A DNA stretch of 64,000 nt from Platycnemis pennipes (taxonomy: Eukaryota > Arthropoda > Insecta > Odonata > Platycnemididae): positions 111,001,271-111,065,270 of the forward strand of contig OW121851.1 of NCBI GenBank assembly GCA_933228895.1, written 5' to 3'. The position numbers and the translations under genes were made by a program. Positions 32,276-43,650 of this stretch are shown piece after piece; position 1 is the stretch's first letter, and every line of letters starts with the position of its first letter. The notes beneath the pieces are model-generated. The model saw nothing but the letters and a program-made list of their open reading frames with translations. It was not told the DNA's origin and did not search any database.

Positions 32276-33183
32276 CAACAAAATGCGCCTAGGGGTCAAA
32301 ACATTTAACATGTTGGGTGTACTAAACTTGATGCAAATGAAAAATCAAAATGAAATTTATTATTCCGGGACAAGGTGTCCCATAGGAACATAATTGGTCT
32401 ACATATTTTAGAGTCTATCAGATCGCCTATCTACATCTAGATTACAAGGAATATATCATATCAATAAATACATAGGTGATACAAAAATATTTATAAGGTT
32501 TTTGCATAATTTCAAATCGAAAAGCAAAAAAAAAAATAAAAAAAATGATGCAGTCACTAAGCAACGCTCAAGTAGGATGGGGAATTGCACTGAAGAATCC
32601 CTACCTTTATTATGTATCGAACGCGGTCCCTCGAGATAGAAAATCAGTACTGCAGCCACCATTTAGATTTAAAGTCGCAAAAATGTTGCTAAGTCACCCA
32701 AATATTACAGATACCTTCCCATTTATCTGTAATAAAATCTCTCCCTCGCTCTGGAAATGGCTTCAAGAACGTCAGCTCCGGAAAAAGCAGATCATTACAT
32801 ATTGTGTTCGGGAAAGGAGAAGTACTTCATCCATTGATTGCAACGTCTTGGAGAGATTCAAATGCAAATGGAAGCGCAACGTAAGAGGATCTACGGCTCG
32901 TTTGTCTCAGCCTGTACTCTTTTCTTCGCATTGAAGGAAGGCTGTTTAGTATGCCTGTGTGTCTCTTTAAGTTCTTCGTCATAGAATGCCTCGATACATT
33001 ACCAAATGCCTTAATCTAATGGAAAAGGTCTTGCTAGTTGAAATAAATTGCATATTTAGCAGTGTCTTATGATGGGAAAGTTACTCTGAGTTTTTATTAT
33101 ATGCCCTTCTCTATAGTTTCTGATTTGTACGCTGGCACTCCAAAATCTTGACCCCTGCTCTACTTACTGACTAACTTTCTATC
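32276..33183. other. Unassigned stretch
   Basis: A 129-codon frame (32545-32934, plus) has a gene-like mixed composition but no recognisable motif, and lacks support from neighbours. Confidence 0.35.
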
Positions 33184-33310
33184 CTAATTCATCGCCATTG
33201 TTCATCAATCCTAAACTTGTATTTCTGGCGAAGGTTTTCGCGGCGTTCCGATGTTTGTAAGAAGCTTTCGGGAGCCTTCCGCGTTGTCATTCTGTTAAAA
33301 TCTATTAGGG
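33184..33310 (-). repeat. LINE-D stub and inverted copy of a terminal block also found at 35290
   Basis: A LINE-D-like CATCAATCCTAAACTTG at about 33200 is followed by AAGAAGCTTTCGGGAGCCTT and CCGCGTTGTCATTCTG. The complement of this last block recurs at 35287-35320 (CAGAATGACAACGCGGAAGA, then CTCCCGAAAGCTTTTT), also next to a CAATCCTAAACTTGG block. The two places thus share one composite structure. Confidence 0.5.
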
Positions 33311-33891
33311 AGATGTTGAATTTGTCGATTCTATTCTGTTATTCTATTCTGATGTTCTGTTGAACTATTAGGGAGAAATCGGCCATTGCGGAGCACGTTT
33401 CGATGGAACCAAACCACTTCGTGAATTTAATGGAACCGAAAATCCTCCTGAGGGAAAAGCGCTATTTCCATAGAATGGGGAATATGCATGAAATTTGTTT
33501 CTCAAAGATTAATGATGCACTTGATGCGAAATTTTCTCACCAATTGAAAAAAAAGCCAAATTTTTCTGAGCCCACCACAAAGATTATTAAATGATATTAA
33601 AATGTTCCCGAAAATCGACGAAAGTCACGTGATCTGAAACGCCTTCTGACGTCACTGCACGGTATAGGTTCCATATTGCTACGGAGATAGACTATTATAT
33701 TTAAAAGAAAACGAAGTGAATATATTGTTTTGAGGTTTTTAGCCGTTTCTTGAAAGAATGACTGAAAAAATACTTAAAAAGCACATTCCGACAATTTCCT
33801 TTGGTTTACTCCTTCATAGCGGCGTTCTTCTTAAAAAAAAACCAGCGATTGCAAAGACGTAATAGAAATTCTTGGGCACTAAAGAGGCATG

Positions 33892-34305
33892 ATATATCTA
33901 TCTATATCTACGACATACCCTGCAAGCCACCTCGAGGGTGTGTGGCAGGGGGTGCATCCACACCAGGAACAATGACAACAAACAAAAATGAACACTACAA
34001 AGCAAACACTACACCTTTGAAAGTAATTGGGGAAAAAAGAAGGAAAACTACCAAATCCCAATCATGAAGGACACACTCATGAATACCCTGCATGCCTTGA
34101 AACCCGACACCAATTTCATAGATACTCATGCATGCAAAAAAAAAGGCATTGCATGCAAGTCACACGTTGATTTCAACATGCAGGTAATAAAAAAAATACT
34201 ATCGACCTACTCTGAATATTACCTCTATAATTATTACCGATTTACGCGATTTTTAACGTTCTGATCACGAATCGTACGCGGAAAAAATGACATTTTAAAC
34301 CTAAA
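33892..34305 (-). mobile_element. CR1-like LINE 3' end
   Basis: Complement of 43925-44335 at high identity over about 400 bp. On the minus strand it begins with the last codons of the RT C-terminus (AAAATGTCATTTTTTCCGCG, reading KMSFF-type sequence, then the IRT segment and a stop). It passes through a 3' UTR with ACCTGCATGTTGAAATCAAC and ends in GGTGGCTTGCAGGGTATGTC with (GATA)-type repeats at 33892-33905. Confidence 0.85.
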
Positions 34306-34800
34306 CTACAATAAGATAGACTCAAATAATTACAGACCAATCACCTCTAAATCTTGCATATCTAAGAACACACTGTAACCAGTAGCGTTAAGTCCTCCTT
34401 ATATGAAACTAGTTGATTGAGCTCAGGTATATGCGGTTTTAGAAAGAGTAGGTAGGTAGGTGGTATAAAACACAGTCGGATATTTTTGTTCATGGCATTT
34501 TGAAATCTGGAGAAAGCAATTTACAAGTGCATGCAGAACATTTGATTTGCAAAAAGGCTTTCGACGAAGTACCACGTTAAAAACTTCTGCACAAACCCGT
34601 GGTCTTTTATGGAATGCATGAGAAAGAGATCTACATCTACACGATACCCTGCAAGCCACCGCGAGGGTGTGTGGCAGGGGGGTGATGAACTGGGTTAGGG
34701 GATTCTTTTCGGACGGGAAGCAAAGATTAGTAATGATGAGTTCAGCTGGCGAGAAGATGTGGGTCCACCTTGGATTAAAGTCATATAATTAATGGACGAT
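34298..34800 (+). pseudogene. CR1-like reverse transcriptase remnant, opposite strand to its 3' end
   Basis: On the plus strand the motif DSNNYRPIT (about 34319-34345) marks the start of a CR1/L2-type RT. KKAFDEVPR (about 34553-34580) is motif A, with the family's KLLHK and YGMHE following. WVRGFFSDGKQRLV (about 34690-34731) is the next conserved block. In-frame stops and a 56-bp insertion at 34628 disrupt it. Its position against the minus-strand 3' end at 33892-34305 fits a single twin-primed insertion with an inverted 5' part. Confidence 0.75.
34628..34683 (-). mobile_element. 56-bp insertion consisting of a LINE tail only
   Basis: ATCTACATCTACACGATACC, then GCAAGCCACCGCGAGGGTGT and GTGGCAGGGGGGTG, interrupts the RT remnant between YGMHE and NWVRGFF-type sequence. 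It is just the 3' tail of the CR1-like family or of the short tail-sharing element, in antisense to the disrupted RT. Confidence 0.75.
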
Positions 34801-35235
34801 TTGCTCGTTACCATCCATACTACGTAAATAAAATATCGAAACACAATCGTTTATTGCAATAAACAAATAAGATAAATACATACGTTATCGCCAAGTATTC
34901 ATTTAACAACTTACCTCCACGCATAAACAGATAAACGACGCCCTTAGTGACACTGTGCCGTTACGTCATGCGCTGACGTCGTGTTTTTAAGCTGCCGAAA
35001 AGGTACAATTTTCAAAGAGTAATATCTTTGTAACACAACTTAATTCTTCAGCTAAATTTTCGCAAAACACATTTTAGCTAATAAACTTCACATTCAAAGA
35101 GTTATAAAAAATAGTACACACTCTCCAACACGTGGAAACGAGTATTCACACGAACATCAATAGCCAATCAGCGAGCAGCGGCCACCTAAGAAGGCGAGTA
35201 TAAATAAGCGTCAACTTCGAAGCATTTTCACTTCA
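34801..35235. other. Unassigned stretch
   Basis: AT-rich with a region of low CpG. It leads into the foldback-like terminus at 35236. Confidence 0.35.
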
Positions 35236-35320
35236 GCCTGGCCTGAGGACGCCCGCAGTAGAGTGGGTGAAACGTCGCCATTTTATCAGAATGACAACGC
35301 GGAAGACTCCCGAAAGCTTT
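35236..35320 (+). other. Hammerhead-like terminus of an unknown retroelement
   Basis: CTGAGGA (35243-35249, matching C-U-G-A-N-G-A), one extra C, GCCC, a loop of about 10 nt, GGGT, then GAAACGTCG (from 35269). This is the layout of 14734-14772, extra base included. The following CAGAATGACAACGCGGAAGA block recurs inverted at 33260-33300. Confidence 0.4.
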
Positions 35321-36420
35321 TTACAATCCTAAACTTGGTTTGATACAGAAATATATTTTATAGCTATGTCATCTCATTTTAATTGCCTTAAATCTCATCT
35401 TTTCAATCATATATCGTTCTGGAAATTCCTCACGCCAAGTCTTGCATCACTATTCACCTTATTTCTTTTGACAGCAGTTTTGCATTTGACCGTCATTTTC
35501 CACAATATGGCCGATTAGGTTGTCTTCCTTTCAATTCAGTTTATTCGTCTGGACTTTTTTCCTCCAACTCTTTTTATGTTTAGTTTTTAACAAGGCGTTA
35601 CATCTTATTTTATCGTCATCATACTTCGGTCACAATACGTTTTGAATGGTTAATATCTCTCCATTTTTGCATCTGATAACGTCCATGTCTCACTACCGTC
35701 AAGGATCACACCCTTAAACGTTCTCCCTGATGAAGTATTTATTTTTTCTCTGATCTTCTTTCTTGCAGTTCTGATTGAATTGAGAAAATCTTTAGGTAGA
35801 ATAGCATCTCCGGGTTTTTGAATGGCTAATCGCTAGGTATTCTAAACATATGTTTCAGGCTCTACTTCGTGGAACTTTTTTATGTTAAAAAGAAAAAACT
35901 TGCAGTAGTGTAACCTGCACAGTTTATCACCATGGTACCTCAAGACCTTGATAATGACGGTGGTCTGACGAAAAATTCTCGCGGGATAAACTGTGTGGAT
36001 TATACAACTCCACTTTTTTATTTTTAGCTAGGTCTTTTGTCTACAACTGTTTCGCAACGCAACTAGCAAATTTTGTAAGAACACGGATGACTAGCTGACT
36101 AATGCTTAATCATTCGCAAACCTACCTAATCCACTTTCTCTCTGTCTTTACACCTGCTATGCTACAAACCCTTTCCACATTTCTCTCACGATTTATTTGG
36201 AATAAATTGAATTAAAACGTACTGGATAACGGTTTGTCCTGTTTAAATCCTTTCTCTAATACCGCCCAATCCGAATCCTCATCAATTACTCTCATTTGCG
36301 ATTTCTGGGTAATGTTCCGGATCTCTCTATTCAGCTCAAACGTAACTTCCGCAATATTTCCAATAAACGATTAATACCTCACCCTGTGGAAAGCTTTTTT
36401 TTAAATTAATAAAACACGCT
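35321..36420 (-). mobile_element. Old LINE-D copy interrupted by a foldback
   Basis: A LINE-D-like 3' end (ACAATCCTAAACTTGGTTTG) at 35321 is followed by decayed C-terminal sequence. The block GTCCATGTCTCACTACCGTC at about 35680 corresponds to the region near 15570-15600. At about 36110 the complement reads RFAND, a mutated RFADD catalytic motif. The RT-like region runs on to about 36420. A palindrome at 35893-36020 splits it. It is more diverged than the copy at 15198. Confidence 0.65.
35893..36020. repeat. Foldback element inside LINE-D
   Basis: Imperfect inverted arms of about 36 bp: AAAAAACTTGCAGTAGTGTA and CACAGTTTATC on the left, GATAAACTGTGTGGATTATA and CAACTCCACTTTTTT on the right. 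The central CTTGATAATGACGG..GACGAAAAATTC resembles a degenerate form of the hairpin-plus-GAAAC core in the foldbacks at 12807, 14441 and 22980. Confidence 0.65.
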
Positions 36421-37376
36421 TACACATCCTAAAAATATATTCTCAAATCCTATGCACTACTAGTCTTATACTAGTGCTATTGCTAGTACGAGACTAGTAG
36501 TAGTACTCGTATGACTCTTAGGATAGTCGTGTTACTCACGTTCGTTAGTACTACTGTCCTAATAGCATTCTCATCACAGCAATAAACAGCAATAAAATTG
36601 CACTACTCCGATTATGTGTCTCAAACAAAATATTGTCGTCCTAATTAGTACAATGTACGCGTATGCATGGGAGACCATTAAACTTGTGTACATTATTGAA
36701 CCATTGTTTTAGGATTGTAGTCCGCTTTGTTGGGAGCGTGATCTCTGCGGTGTAGGAAGCTGTTTAGTTAAGCGGAAAAATACTCCTCCCTGGATTATAC
36801 GTTATCGTCACATTCGTGAATCTTATCCTACTAATAAAAAAAACATACGTGCTCTCCGGCCAAATGATTTCTATTTGCTGAAAGCCCTCTCCTCAGATGA
36901 AAAAACTTTGGAAAACTACTTTGTTTGATATTGGTGAATTTGGTCGTGGGAAGAGAGAGAGAGAGAGAGAAGGAGCCAGAATTTCGGGCTCAGAAGCCCT
37001 GCGCCTATCTCTATTTGAATTTCCTGAAGAAATCATTTATTCCAGTAAGAGTGTGGGTGGGGGGAAGAGATGGAGTTTCAAAATTTTCATCATAAAAAAA
37101 TATACCAAAGACTTTATCAAAGTCTGCCTTTCATCGTTCATTCATGCGAAGGTAATATCCTTGGGCTCGGAAATCTTATTCGATTTTAATGAAAAAGTTA
37201 ACCCCTGAACATTTTGCTCGACACGAAGGGACTCATTCATAAATATATTTTCTCCAATAAAAAGAGATTATTATTGCTGACTATGGAAAGTGCTGAATGG
37301 AGACAAAGTGGAAAAGCGCCATTATTGAAGGACGAAAGGGTAAATTGGGTTTAACCCTGTAATAGTAAATCAAAGA
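36421..37376. other. Unassigned stretch with simple repeats
   Basis: Contains a CTAGTACGAGACTAGTAGTA-type low-complexity patch around 36455-36550 and a (GA)n run at about 36953-36971. The 103-codon frame at 36897-37208 spans the GA run and has no recognisable domain. Confidence 0.45.
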
Positions 37377-37377
37377 A

Positions 37378-37560
37378 TGTGACCAATAGCTGAGGACATT
37401 TTGTCATTAATGATATTTCGGTAATTATACGTAGGTGGGAATTTTTCAGGGTACGAGCAAGGATGGTGAGAGTCCCTGCTTTTGTGCAAGTCAATTGTTA
37501 AGGATTGTGCCAAGTGGACCGCGGTTGTAATTCCCTTTTCAGCAATGGAGTAATGTTTTC
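37378..37560 (-). mobile_element. Decayed SINE-A copy
   Basis: Plus-strand blocks GACCAATAGCTGAGGACATT, GGTAATTATACGTAGGTGGG, GGTGAGAGTCCCTGC and TGCCAAGTGGACCGCGGTTG follow the same order as the complement of SINE-A at 50028-50200. Strongly diverged, with no head. Confidence 0.5.
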
Positions 37561-38369
37561 GAAGTTACCTTGAGACAGCATTTAAGGAGGTTGGCTCGCG
37601 ACTGCTTGAGTCAAGTTGTCTGAGGAATCTTATTAATTTATGTACAAGTATATGCCTGCTAATTGATACTTACTTCACAAAGAAAATTATCTAAGCTATT
37701 GAAAGTCATAAGTATCCCAAGAAATACGATGTAAAGTCGAAGGATTTCTTTTTTATGGTAATTTTAAACAGCTCGACTATGGAGTCAATTCAGCATTTAC
37801 TTTAAAGAAATAAATTCATGTACTCAATGAATTTACTAATTTTTAACACCAGAATATTACTATCAAACGTTATGTTATAATATTTTTCTGAAATATGCTT
37901 TAATATCTCATTAGTTATGATATTATTCATACGCCATACATTTTGGCTAGAGTGACCGCAGCGCCACTTGAAGACAACTAACGCATTTCGTCTGCTGTAA
38001 GCGCAGAAATTGGTGGATTTAGCGAAAAATACGGTTGTTTGATGCCTTTTTTTTCGTGTCGTTTTATTTCTTGTGAAATTACGCATAAAATATCAGTTTT
38101 TTACAAAAATGACATGTCACTATGGTATTTTTAAACGTTATATTCCCATGTGACGGCCATTCTCGCCGTTAATCGTATGTAATTTCAAATGCAATTTGTG
38201 CAAAAAGGGGTATGGGTTGGTATAATTATCTTTACTTTATTAGATAGAGGAACTTTAGTTCTATAAGTGCCGAAAATATAAAGAAAATGACAATACTTTC
38301 ACTTTTCGGATCAACCTCTTTAAGGTGGTTTCGCTTTGACTCCACGCGTAGAAACCCCGTTTAAGGGTT
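37561..38369. other. Unassigned stretch
   Basis: Nothing recognised. A 94-codon minus frame at 37802-38086 has no recognisable motif. Confidence 0.4.
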
Positions 38370-39322
38370 GTGTCATTTAATGAATAAATGCCGATTCAGA
38401 AAAATACCTGCATGTAAATTCATCTATAGTCTGACAATACAAATCAATTGTATGAGTATGATATCATATAGCACGTTGTAGTAGCGTTCCATTATTTACA
38501 AGCTCTTTTAACTCATTTTAACTTCGGAACATGGCTGACCCGTTCCTACAACGTTAAATTTCCAACCGTAAGAATACTTGCTCATCCCTGCTAATACCTA
38601 TTCCAATTTGGATTAAATATTGTCTTATTTACTTTTCAACTATTCCATCGTAAATGCTACTATTTGTTTAGAGTATTAATTATGATAATATTTGGGAAAA
38701 ATATGTGGCAACAATGACGCTGCTACTTCTCCTACCATTTGGAAACATTGGTATTGAGAACACCATGTCAGTAACAAATGAGCATATTCAAATTACATTT
38801 AAAATATAAAAAGGAATTTGGCTAGGTACTATAGTCCTAATAAGTGGGTAAATAGGCTCTTTAGCACGTTTCTTCACAAGTGCCATTGCCAGTGTTAACA
38901 ATGTACTGTAGCGCTACTTTCATGTAGCTAAGGGTTTTCTGCTTTTTTCGACCAAAAATTCGTTTATATCAATTAAAAAAGTGAGCTAAGGCCAAAGTTT
39001 CTTTACAATGTTAAATTATAGGTAAAATTGCCCACTTATAAAAGTTTTAATTGCCCACTTATAACAGTTTTTCGTCAAAACGACATTTCCATTTACTTTA
39101 TCTATCTGATTTTACTGCAATTTTACTGCAACAGCCATGCTCTGATATAAAAGCACGTATAAAATTGTTGCTTTAAACGTCATTGTTCTTCAAATATATG
39201 GTGGAAAGGCCTCATTATATTATTTCCAAACGAAAGAAGAGCCAAAAGTTGATATGTCCTGAAATTTTCACAAAGAAGACATTTAGGTACTTCATAATTC
39301 GGTGGAATCTCTTTAAGTGGGG
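38370..39322 (+). repeat. Duplicated 0.95-kb non-coding segment, copy 1
   Basis: Aligns end to end, in the same orientation, with 54517-55438. Shared blocks include AATTCATCTATAGT, ATATAGCACGTTGT, CTTCGGAACATGGCTGAC, AATGACGCTGCTACT, AACACCATGTCA, ACTGTAGCGC, TTTCATGTAGCTAA, CTGCAACAGCCAT and TATGTCCTGAAATTTTCAC. No frame is conserved between the copies. Identity is moderate (about 70-75 % by eye), so both are old. It is not recognised as a known element. A 23-bp local duplication at about 39028-39068 (TTGCCCACTTATAA twice) is specific to this copy. Confidence 0.85.
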
Positions 39323-40837
39323 GCAAGTATGCCACGAAGAGATCTTTGCTTGTGCTGGGGTTTGAAGGCCCTAGAGACGAGAAGACAGTACTCCGTAGAA
39401 TCACAAAAACCCGATCCTTAGGATAAAATTCGTCAAACACAGCCGAAGTATCATTTTCGTAGGTAAAGTGGGGAAGAATGTGAGGTTAAAGTGTCAATTG
39501 AGCGACTATATTGTAATTTAATGGCCGAATGGACTTTGGATTCCATTTGCACTTAGCTGTCGTCTGCTAAAATAGCAGTGGACGTCAAGCGATTATTGTC
39601 AGCTGACTGAAAATCCCTCATTGAATGAAAATTCAGCGGCTGGTTTGCCTGTGAAAGTACCTCTCTTAAACGTTAGATCGAGTCTTTTCTTTGATTTTTT
39701 TCTCCTCATTCATTCGTTTTTGTCGCGAAATTCGTAGTCAACAGCTTTAACCTATTTGAAAACAATTCAAAAATCCCAAAATACAGATGTTCATCTAAAA
39801 GTTGGTTTATTTAGCGAGAGTCGAGATCTTGTTTTGTCTATATCGCGTATTACCATGTTGGTATGGGGGATGTCATTTTATTATGCGCAATCATTTTGGA
39901 TTTAACTCTTTATAAGTATTCATATGCTTATACTTGTGTCATAATCCGAGACGAATTGAATGGAGCTGCCTCTCTCGTTCCTGGCCTATCTGTTTATCAC
40001 ACCGTTAGTCAATAGCTTTCACGCCATTCATTTCTGTGGACACAGTACATGTCGTACGTCTTTCGAGTTGAATGGGGTTAGTAGATATTGCGTCACCAAT
40101 GACGTACAATGGGTGCCTCTAAAAAAAATGTCATTCTTTCTTTTTTTTGTGCTTCAGTTTCCTAATTCCAAACGGCGGGAGTGTGGCGCTGTTTTCGTGT
40201 GATAACGCCTTTCAATGCGTCCCGTGGAATCGTCGCTTGTTTTCCCAATCCTCAACAAACTGAATGAAATAGGTTCGGTTTGTTTACGTATGACGTCACT
40301 CGGGATTTATACAGTGTTGCCGTGTTTCGTGGGGATTCAGCTCTCACGTTTATACGGTCGTAAATATTTGAGGCATGAAATTTGGCTGTGATTTTTTTGT
40401 TGACCTTTCTTAGAATCCCACGAGGGAGTAGCATATAAGATCATAGACATAAAATGCAAAGAATAGGTCAGGTCACAAAAGGTATATTGTTTGTTATGAT
40501 TATTATGTAGTTTGCATCTAATGTACCCCAAACCTACCCCGTGATTCCTGTCGCCTACTTGGACGAATTACCTAAAGTACGCCCCTTTTTTATCCATTCA
40601 TACGGGTATATTGTTCTATCTTTCATGGTTTTAAAATTTCCTATAACTTTACGGAATCCCCTCCCTCATCTTTCTCTACCCACTGTTTTCGCCGAAGTTG
40701 CAGCTTACTGGAGTCCATGTCTTTTTTTACTGTCTCATTTCTCATTTTCATGCCACATTTGAATAATTCCGAAAGAATTATTTTCTCACTCACCATTTTT
40801 CATTACCATTATTCAAAGTACTAATATTCGTTCAAAC
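39323..40837. other. Unassigned stretch
   Basis: About 1.5 kb with no recognised element or exon. Confidence 0.4.
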
Positions 40838-41015
40838 CAGCTCTTAACTCCATTATTCTCTCCGCTAACCTCTTCTTATAATATATAAATCTTCCCTTTT
40901 ATATTCTTTACAGCTTGCTCCAAGTATCGCATTCAAGGGATTCCTTTGCCGTGCAACTATCCCTTTGAGAAATGTCCTTTTCAGGGTATGAAGTTTTATA
41001 TTTGGCCGAGAATTT
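40838..41015 (-). mobile_element. Probable diverged LINE-D fragment
   Basis: The order of weak matches on the plus strand (CTCCATTATTCTCTCCGCTAACCTCTTCTTATA, TCTTTACAGCTTGCTCCAAG, GGGATTCCTTTGCC, CCTTTTCAGGGTATGAAG, ATATTTGGCCGA) parallels the complement of the LINE-D 3' coding end at 15235-15420. Divergence is high. Confidence 0.4.
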
Positions 41016-41559
41016 ATCTCGTCGTGTGTGTAACCTACCTTTCATGTTCAATACGCTATGGCAACATACACAAACAAACACAAAATGCAATATACGATAA
41101 ATATGTAATCTTGGTTATTGGCGAACAAACACATACGTATGCCAAATCGTCAACCAATCAAATCTAAGGACACCAATGCACTTGATCTCATTATACATAG
41201 CGGACATTCATCCCTGTCTCGGCGATTGTCCGGCCGCACATCAGAACTCTCACACACGGGATTTCCTGCCGCAGTCAGGTGCACACCACACTTCCCAAAG
41301 CCAGCTTACTCGCAAGAGTTCCCCAGGAAGACTGCATCTGTGCATTATTGGGATCCGGCGACAGTGCAGCGTCAACAATTCGCTCAAGGCCTTATTGAGG
41401 CGAGGCAGCGCGAACATTGTCGGTTAATTGTTTCGTTTCATGTGTTTGTTAATTTTTGCATTAGACAACTTTTTTCCTCCGTTCGCAGAACGTCTAAATC
41501 TCTAGCCTAAGTAATTGGCCATTCATTTTTCTTGATGATTCATCGGTATCATTAAATTT
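41016..41559. other. Unassigned stretch with a GC-richer core
   Basis: A 130-codon frame (41118-41510, plus) and an overlapping 83-codon frame lie in a GC-richer interval at 41200-41430. Neither contains a motif I recognise, so they are noted only as possible decayed coding sequence. Confidence 0.3.
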
Positions 41560-41900
41560 CAAGCTCTCTGGTTAATCTTTTACACGGCTATTATCTTCCA
41601 TGGGTCCCTTCCATTAAGGAGAATCTCTATCCATCTATCACGCTCTAATACAGTGATTCATTACTTTCAATTCTTTAATTTCAGCTGTAAGTAGATTATT
41701 TATCTAGTAGAACCTTCTTTATTTTACTGATATTTTTTCTTCTAGCTTCGTTTTTGCTAGGTTTTTTTCTTTCCAGATTCTTATATTATTTTACCTCTTT
41801 AAGTATTTTCCCAAGGTTTGATCTTTGGTTATAGCTAACTATATCATTCTCATCACACCAGTTCTTTAGGATACACCGTCAAGTTAACCGTCTCGTAATT
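41560..41900 (-). mobile_element. Inverted 5' part of a split LINE-D (probable)
   Basis: ATTTCAGCTGTAAGTAGATT and the following CTAGTAGAA..CTTCTTTATT block parallel 15655-15730 (ATTTCCAGCGGTAAGTAGATT, GATAGAA) on the minus strand. The neighbouring 3' part runs on the plus strand, so the two may be one insertion with an inverted 5' end. Confidence 0.45.
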
Positions 41901-41984
41901 GAAAAAGATATAATCGAATATTTCCCGAAATCCTGGAAGATATCAAATGTTAGTATATTAGCGGATTATAATTTAGAAGTTAAA

Positions 41985-42625
41985 AGACGGAAGAGGTGAG
42001 CGAGTATTTTTAGCTAGGAAGCCGAATAACCAGCGGAAGGAGAAACAAGAAAGAAGTAGTCAGTAGATTAGCTTAGACGAAGAGGGTTTTCTACCGAAAG
42101 AAGAATGTACTTATAGCGGGACATGGGAGCGTGGAAATTAGGAGACAATTTATCATGACGCGCACATCTGGAGCATGCCTAGAGTATGAAAGTGAAGTAT
42201 GGACGATAACTGCAGCTGCGAATTCGAGTCTGGGAGCATTCGAAATGTGGTGCTTCGGAAGACTAATGGTCATATGACTTACAAAGGAGTCGTAAGATTA
42301 GTGGGAGAAATGAGAAGTGTTCTGAAATTCTTAAAAATAAGATTTGATAATTTAAATGTCTCTATTTTAAGAAATGATGAAGACGATATTCGAGGTAAAA
42401 GTGATTGAGGAGATTGGAAAAGAAATGTCTCACGTGAGAGGTATTTAGGAGCAGGTACTGAATAATTGGAAGAAGAAAGGCCGGCTTTAAACGAGATATA
42501 TAGCACAAGTCGTTATCGGTGTGAAACGGAAGAATTATGTAAATTTGAAGAGATCAGAGTAGAAGGGAATTGTATGGAGAGTTCCGTTAAACCAATTTAA
42601 GGACTGTTGACTAATGTGAATGTGG
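41985..42625 (+). mobile_element. LINE-D 3' part, plus strand, decayed
   Basis: Conceptual translation around 42205-42270 gives AAANSSLGAFEMWCF, matching the AAAEKKRVEAFEMWCYRR block at 15540-15578. Upstream VEIRRQFIM matches VEVRKQFIR. Downstream GTAAATTTGAAGAGATCAGA and GTTAAACCAATTTAAGGACT at 42539-42608 are the 3' end. It is the only LINE-D 3' end in the window on the plus strand. Confidence 0.7.
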
Positions 42626-42819
42626 ATTTCGCTCATTTTGGAGAATAATCCTCATAAATACTCTTTTAGTATTGATGCAGAATAATGCATCCATCATGCG
42701 TCACTTCATTCTTTTACTTTTCGCCTTTCTCATGCAACAAATCATAATGGTCCTTACTGGCCCTATCGCAGTAGTTTAGTCCTCGATAGATAAAATATAG
42801 ATAGAATCTAAATAAAAAA

Positions 42820-43230
42820 TACAGATAAATATATCCTAGATAGAATCCTAGATAAATTTGGGAAACCATGGTAAATTGCCATATGGCGTATGTATAATAT
42901 TCCATATATCCTAGGTAAAATCCTAGATAAATATGGGAAATCGTTGTCATTTACTATGGCGTATGTTTAACATTCTATATATCCTAGATAAATTTGGGAA
43001 ATCATGGTCAATTGTTATATTGCGTCTGTATAATATTCTATATATCCTAGATAAAATACTAGATAAATTTGGGAAATCGTGGTCATTTACTATATGGCGT
43101 ATGTATAACATTCTATATATCCTAGATAAATTTGGGAAATCATCATGGTCAATTGTTATATGGCGTATGTATAAACAATCTATTAATCCTAGATAAATTT
43201 GGGAAATCATGGTCAGTTACTATATGGCGT
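42820..43230. repeat. Minisatellite with units of about 63-73 bp
   Basis: Six GGGAAA anchors at about 42859, 42932, 42999, 43070, 43133 and 43200 give spacings of about 73, 67, 71, 63 and 67 bp. Each unit carries ATCCTAGATAAATTTGGGAAATC, a C/GATGGTCAATTGTTA or CATTTACTATA variant, and GGCGTATGTATAA. Some units have an extra TAAAATCCTAGA insertion, giving the longer length. The frame is open through several units by chance. Confidence 0.88.
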
Positions 43231-43539
43231 GAGAAAGGTACAATGTTAATGATTTTACTATGGTATGGCGCAACTAGTGATGGAAAAATCGATTTCGATT
43301 AAAATCGAAAATCGAGTTTTAATAGTCAAAGATCGAGGAAATCGAGATCGAGCCATGATCTTCGAGTTTCGATCCAAACTCGATTTTTCAACTTCGATCT
43401 TCACCATTTCGTTTGATCTCAGCAGCGCGTAGTAGTCAGTAGAGGTCCTCGATGAACTGCCACTGAGGTCACTTCTTGTTAGAAGTAGATGCCAGTAGAA
43501 GTTAGGAAATAACTCAACAGGCCACCCGTCGATATGATA

Positions 43540-43650
43540 ACGTCATCCGTCCCACGTGAAAGACTTTTCTCTAAGGCCGGTAAAATTGGAATGGCACGCG
43601 CTAGATCATCAAGAAAGCATCTCAACCAGCTGATCTTTCTTAAAAATTTT
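43540..43650 (+). pseudogene. hAT transposase C-terminal (hATC) remnant
   Basis: SSVPRERLFSKAGKI matches the S-x-P-S-E-R-x-F-S-x-A-G core of hATC domains (with R for the usual S before ER). It continues through an R..L..QLIFLKN end. Only this domain remains. It ends exactly where the CR1-like sequence starts. Confidence 0.85.

Noticed and set aside
42820..43230. CRISPR array
   Set aside because: Repeat units are adjacent and degenerate, spacers are not unique, and the genome is plainly eukaryotic: a minisatellite.
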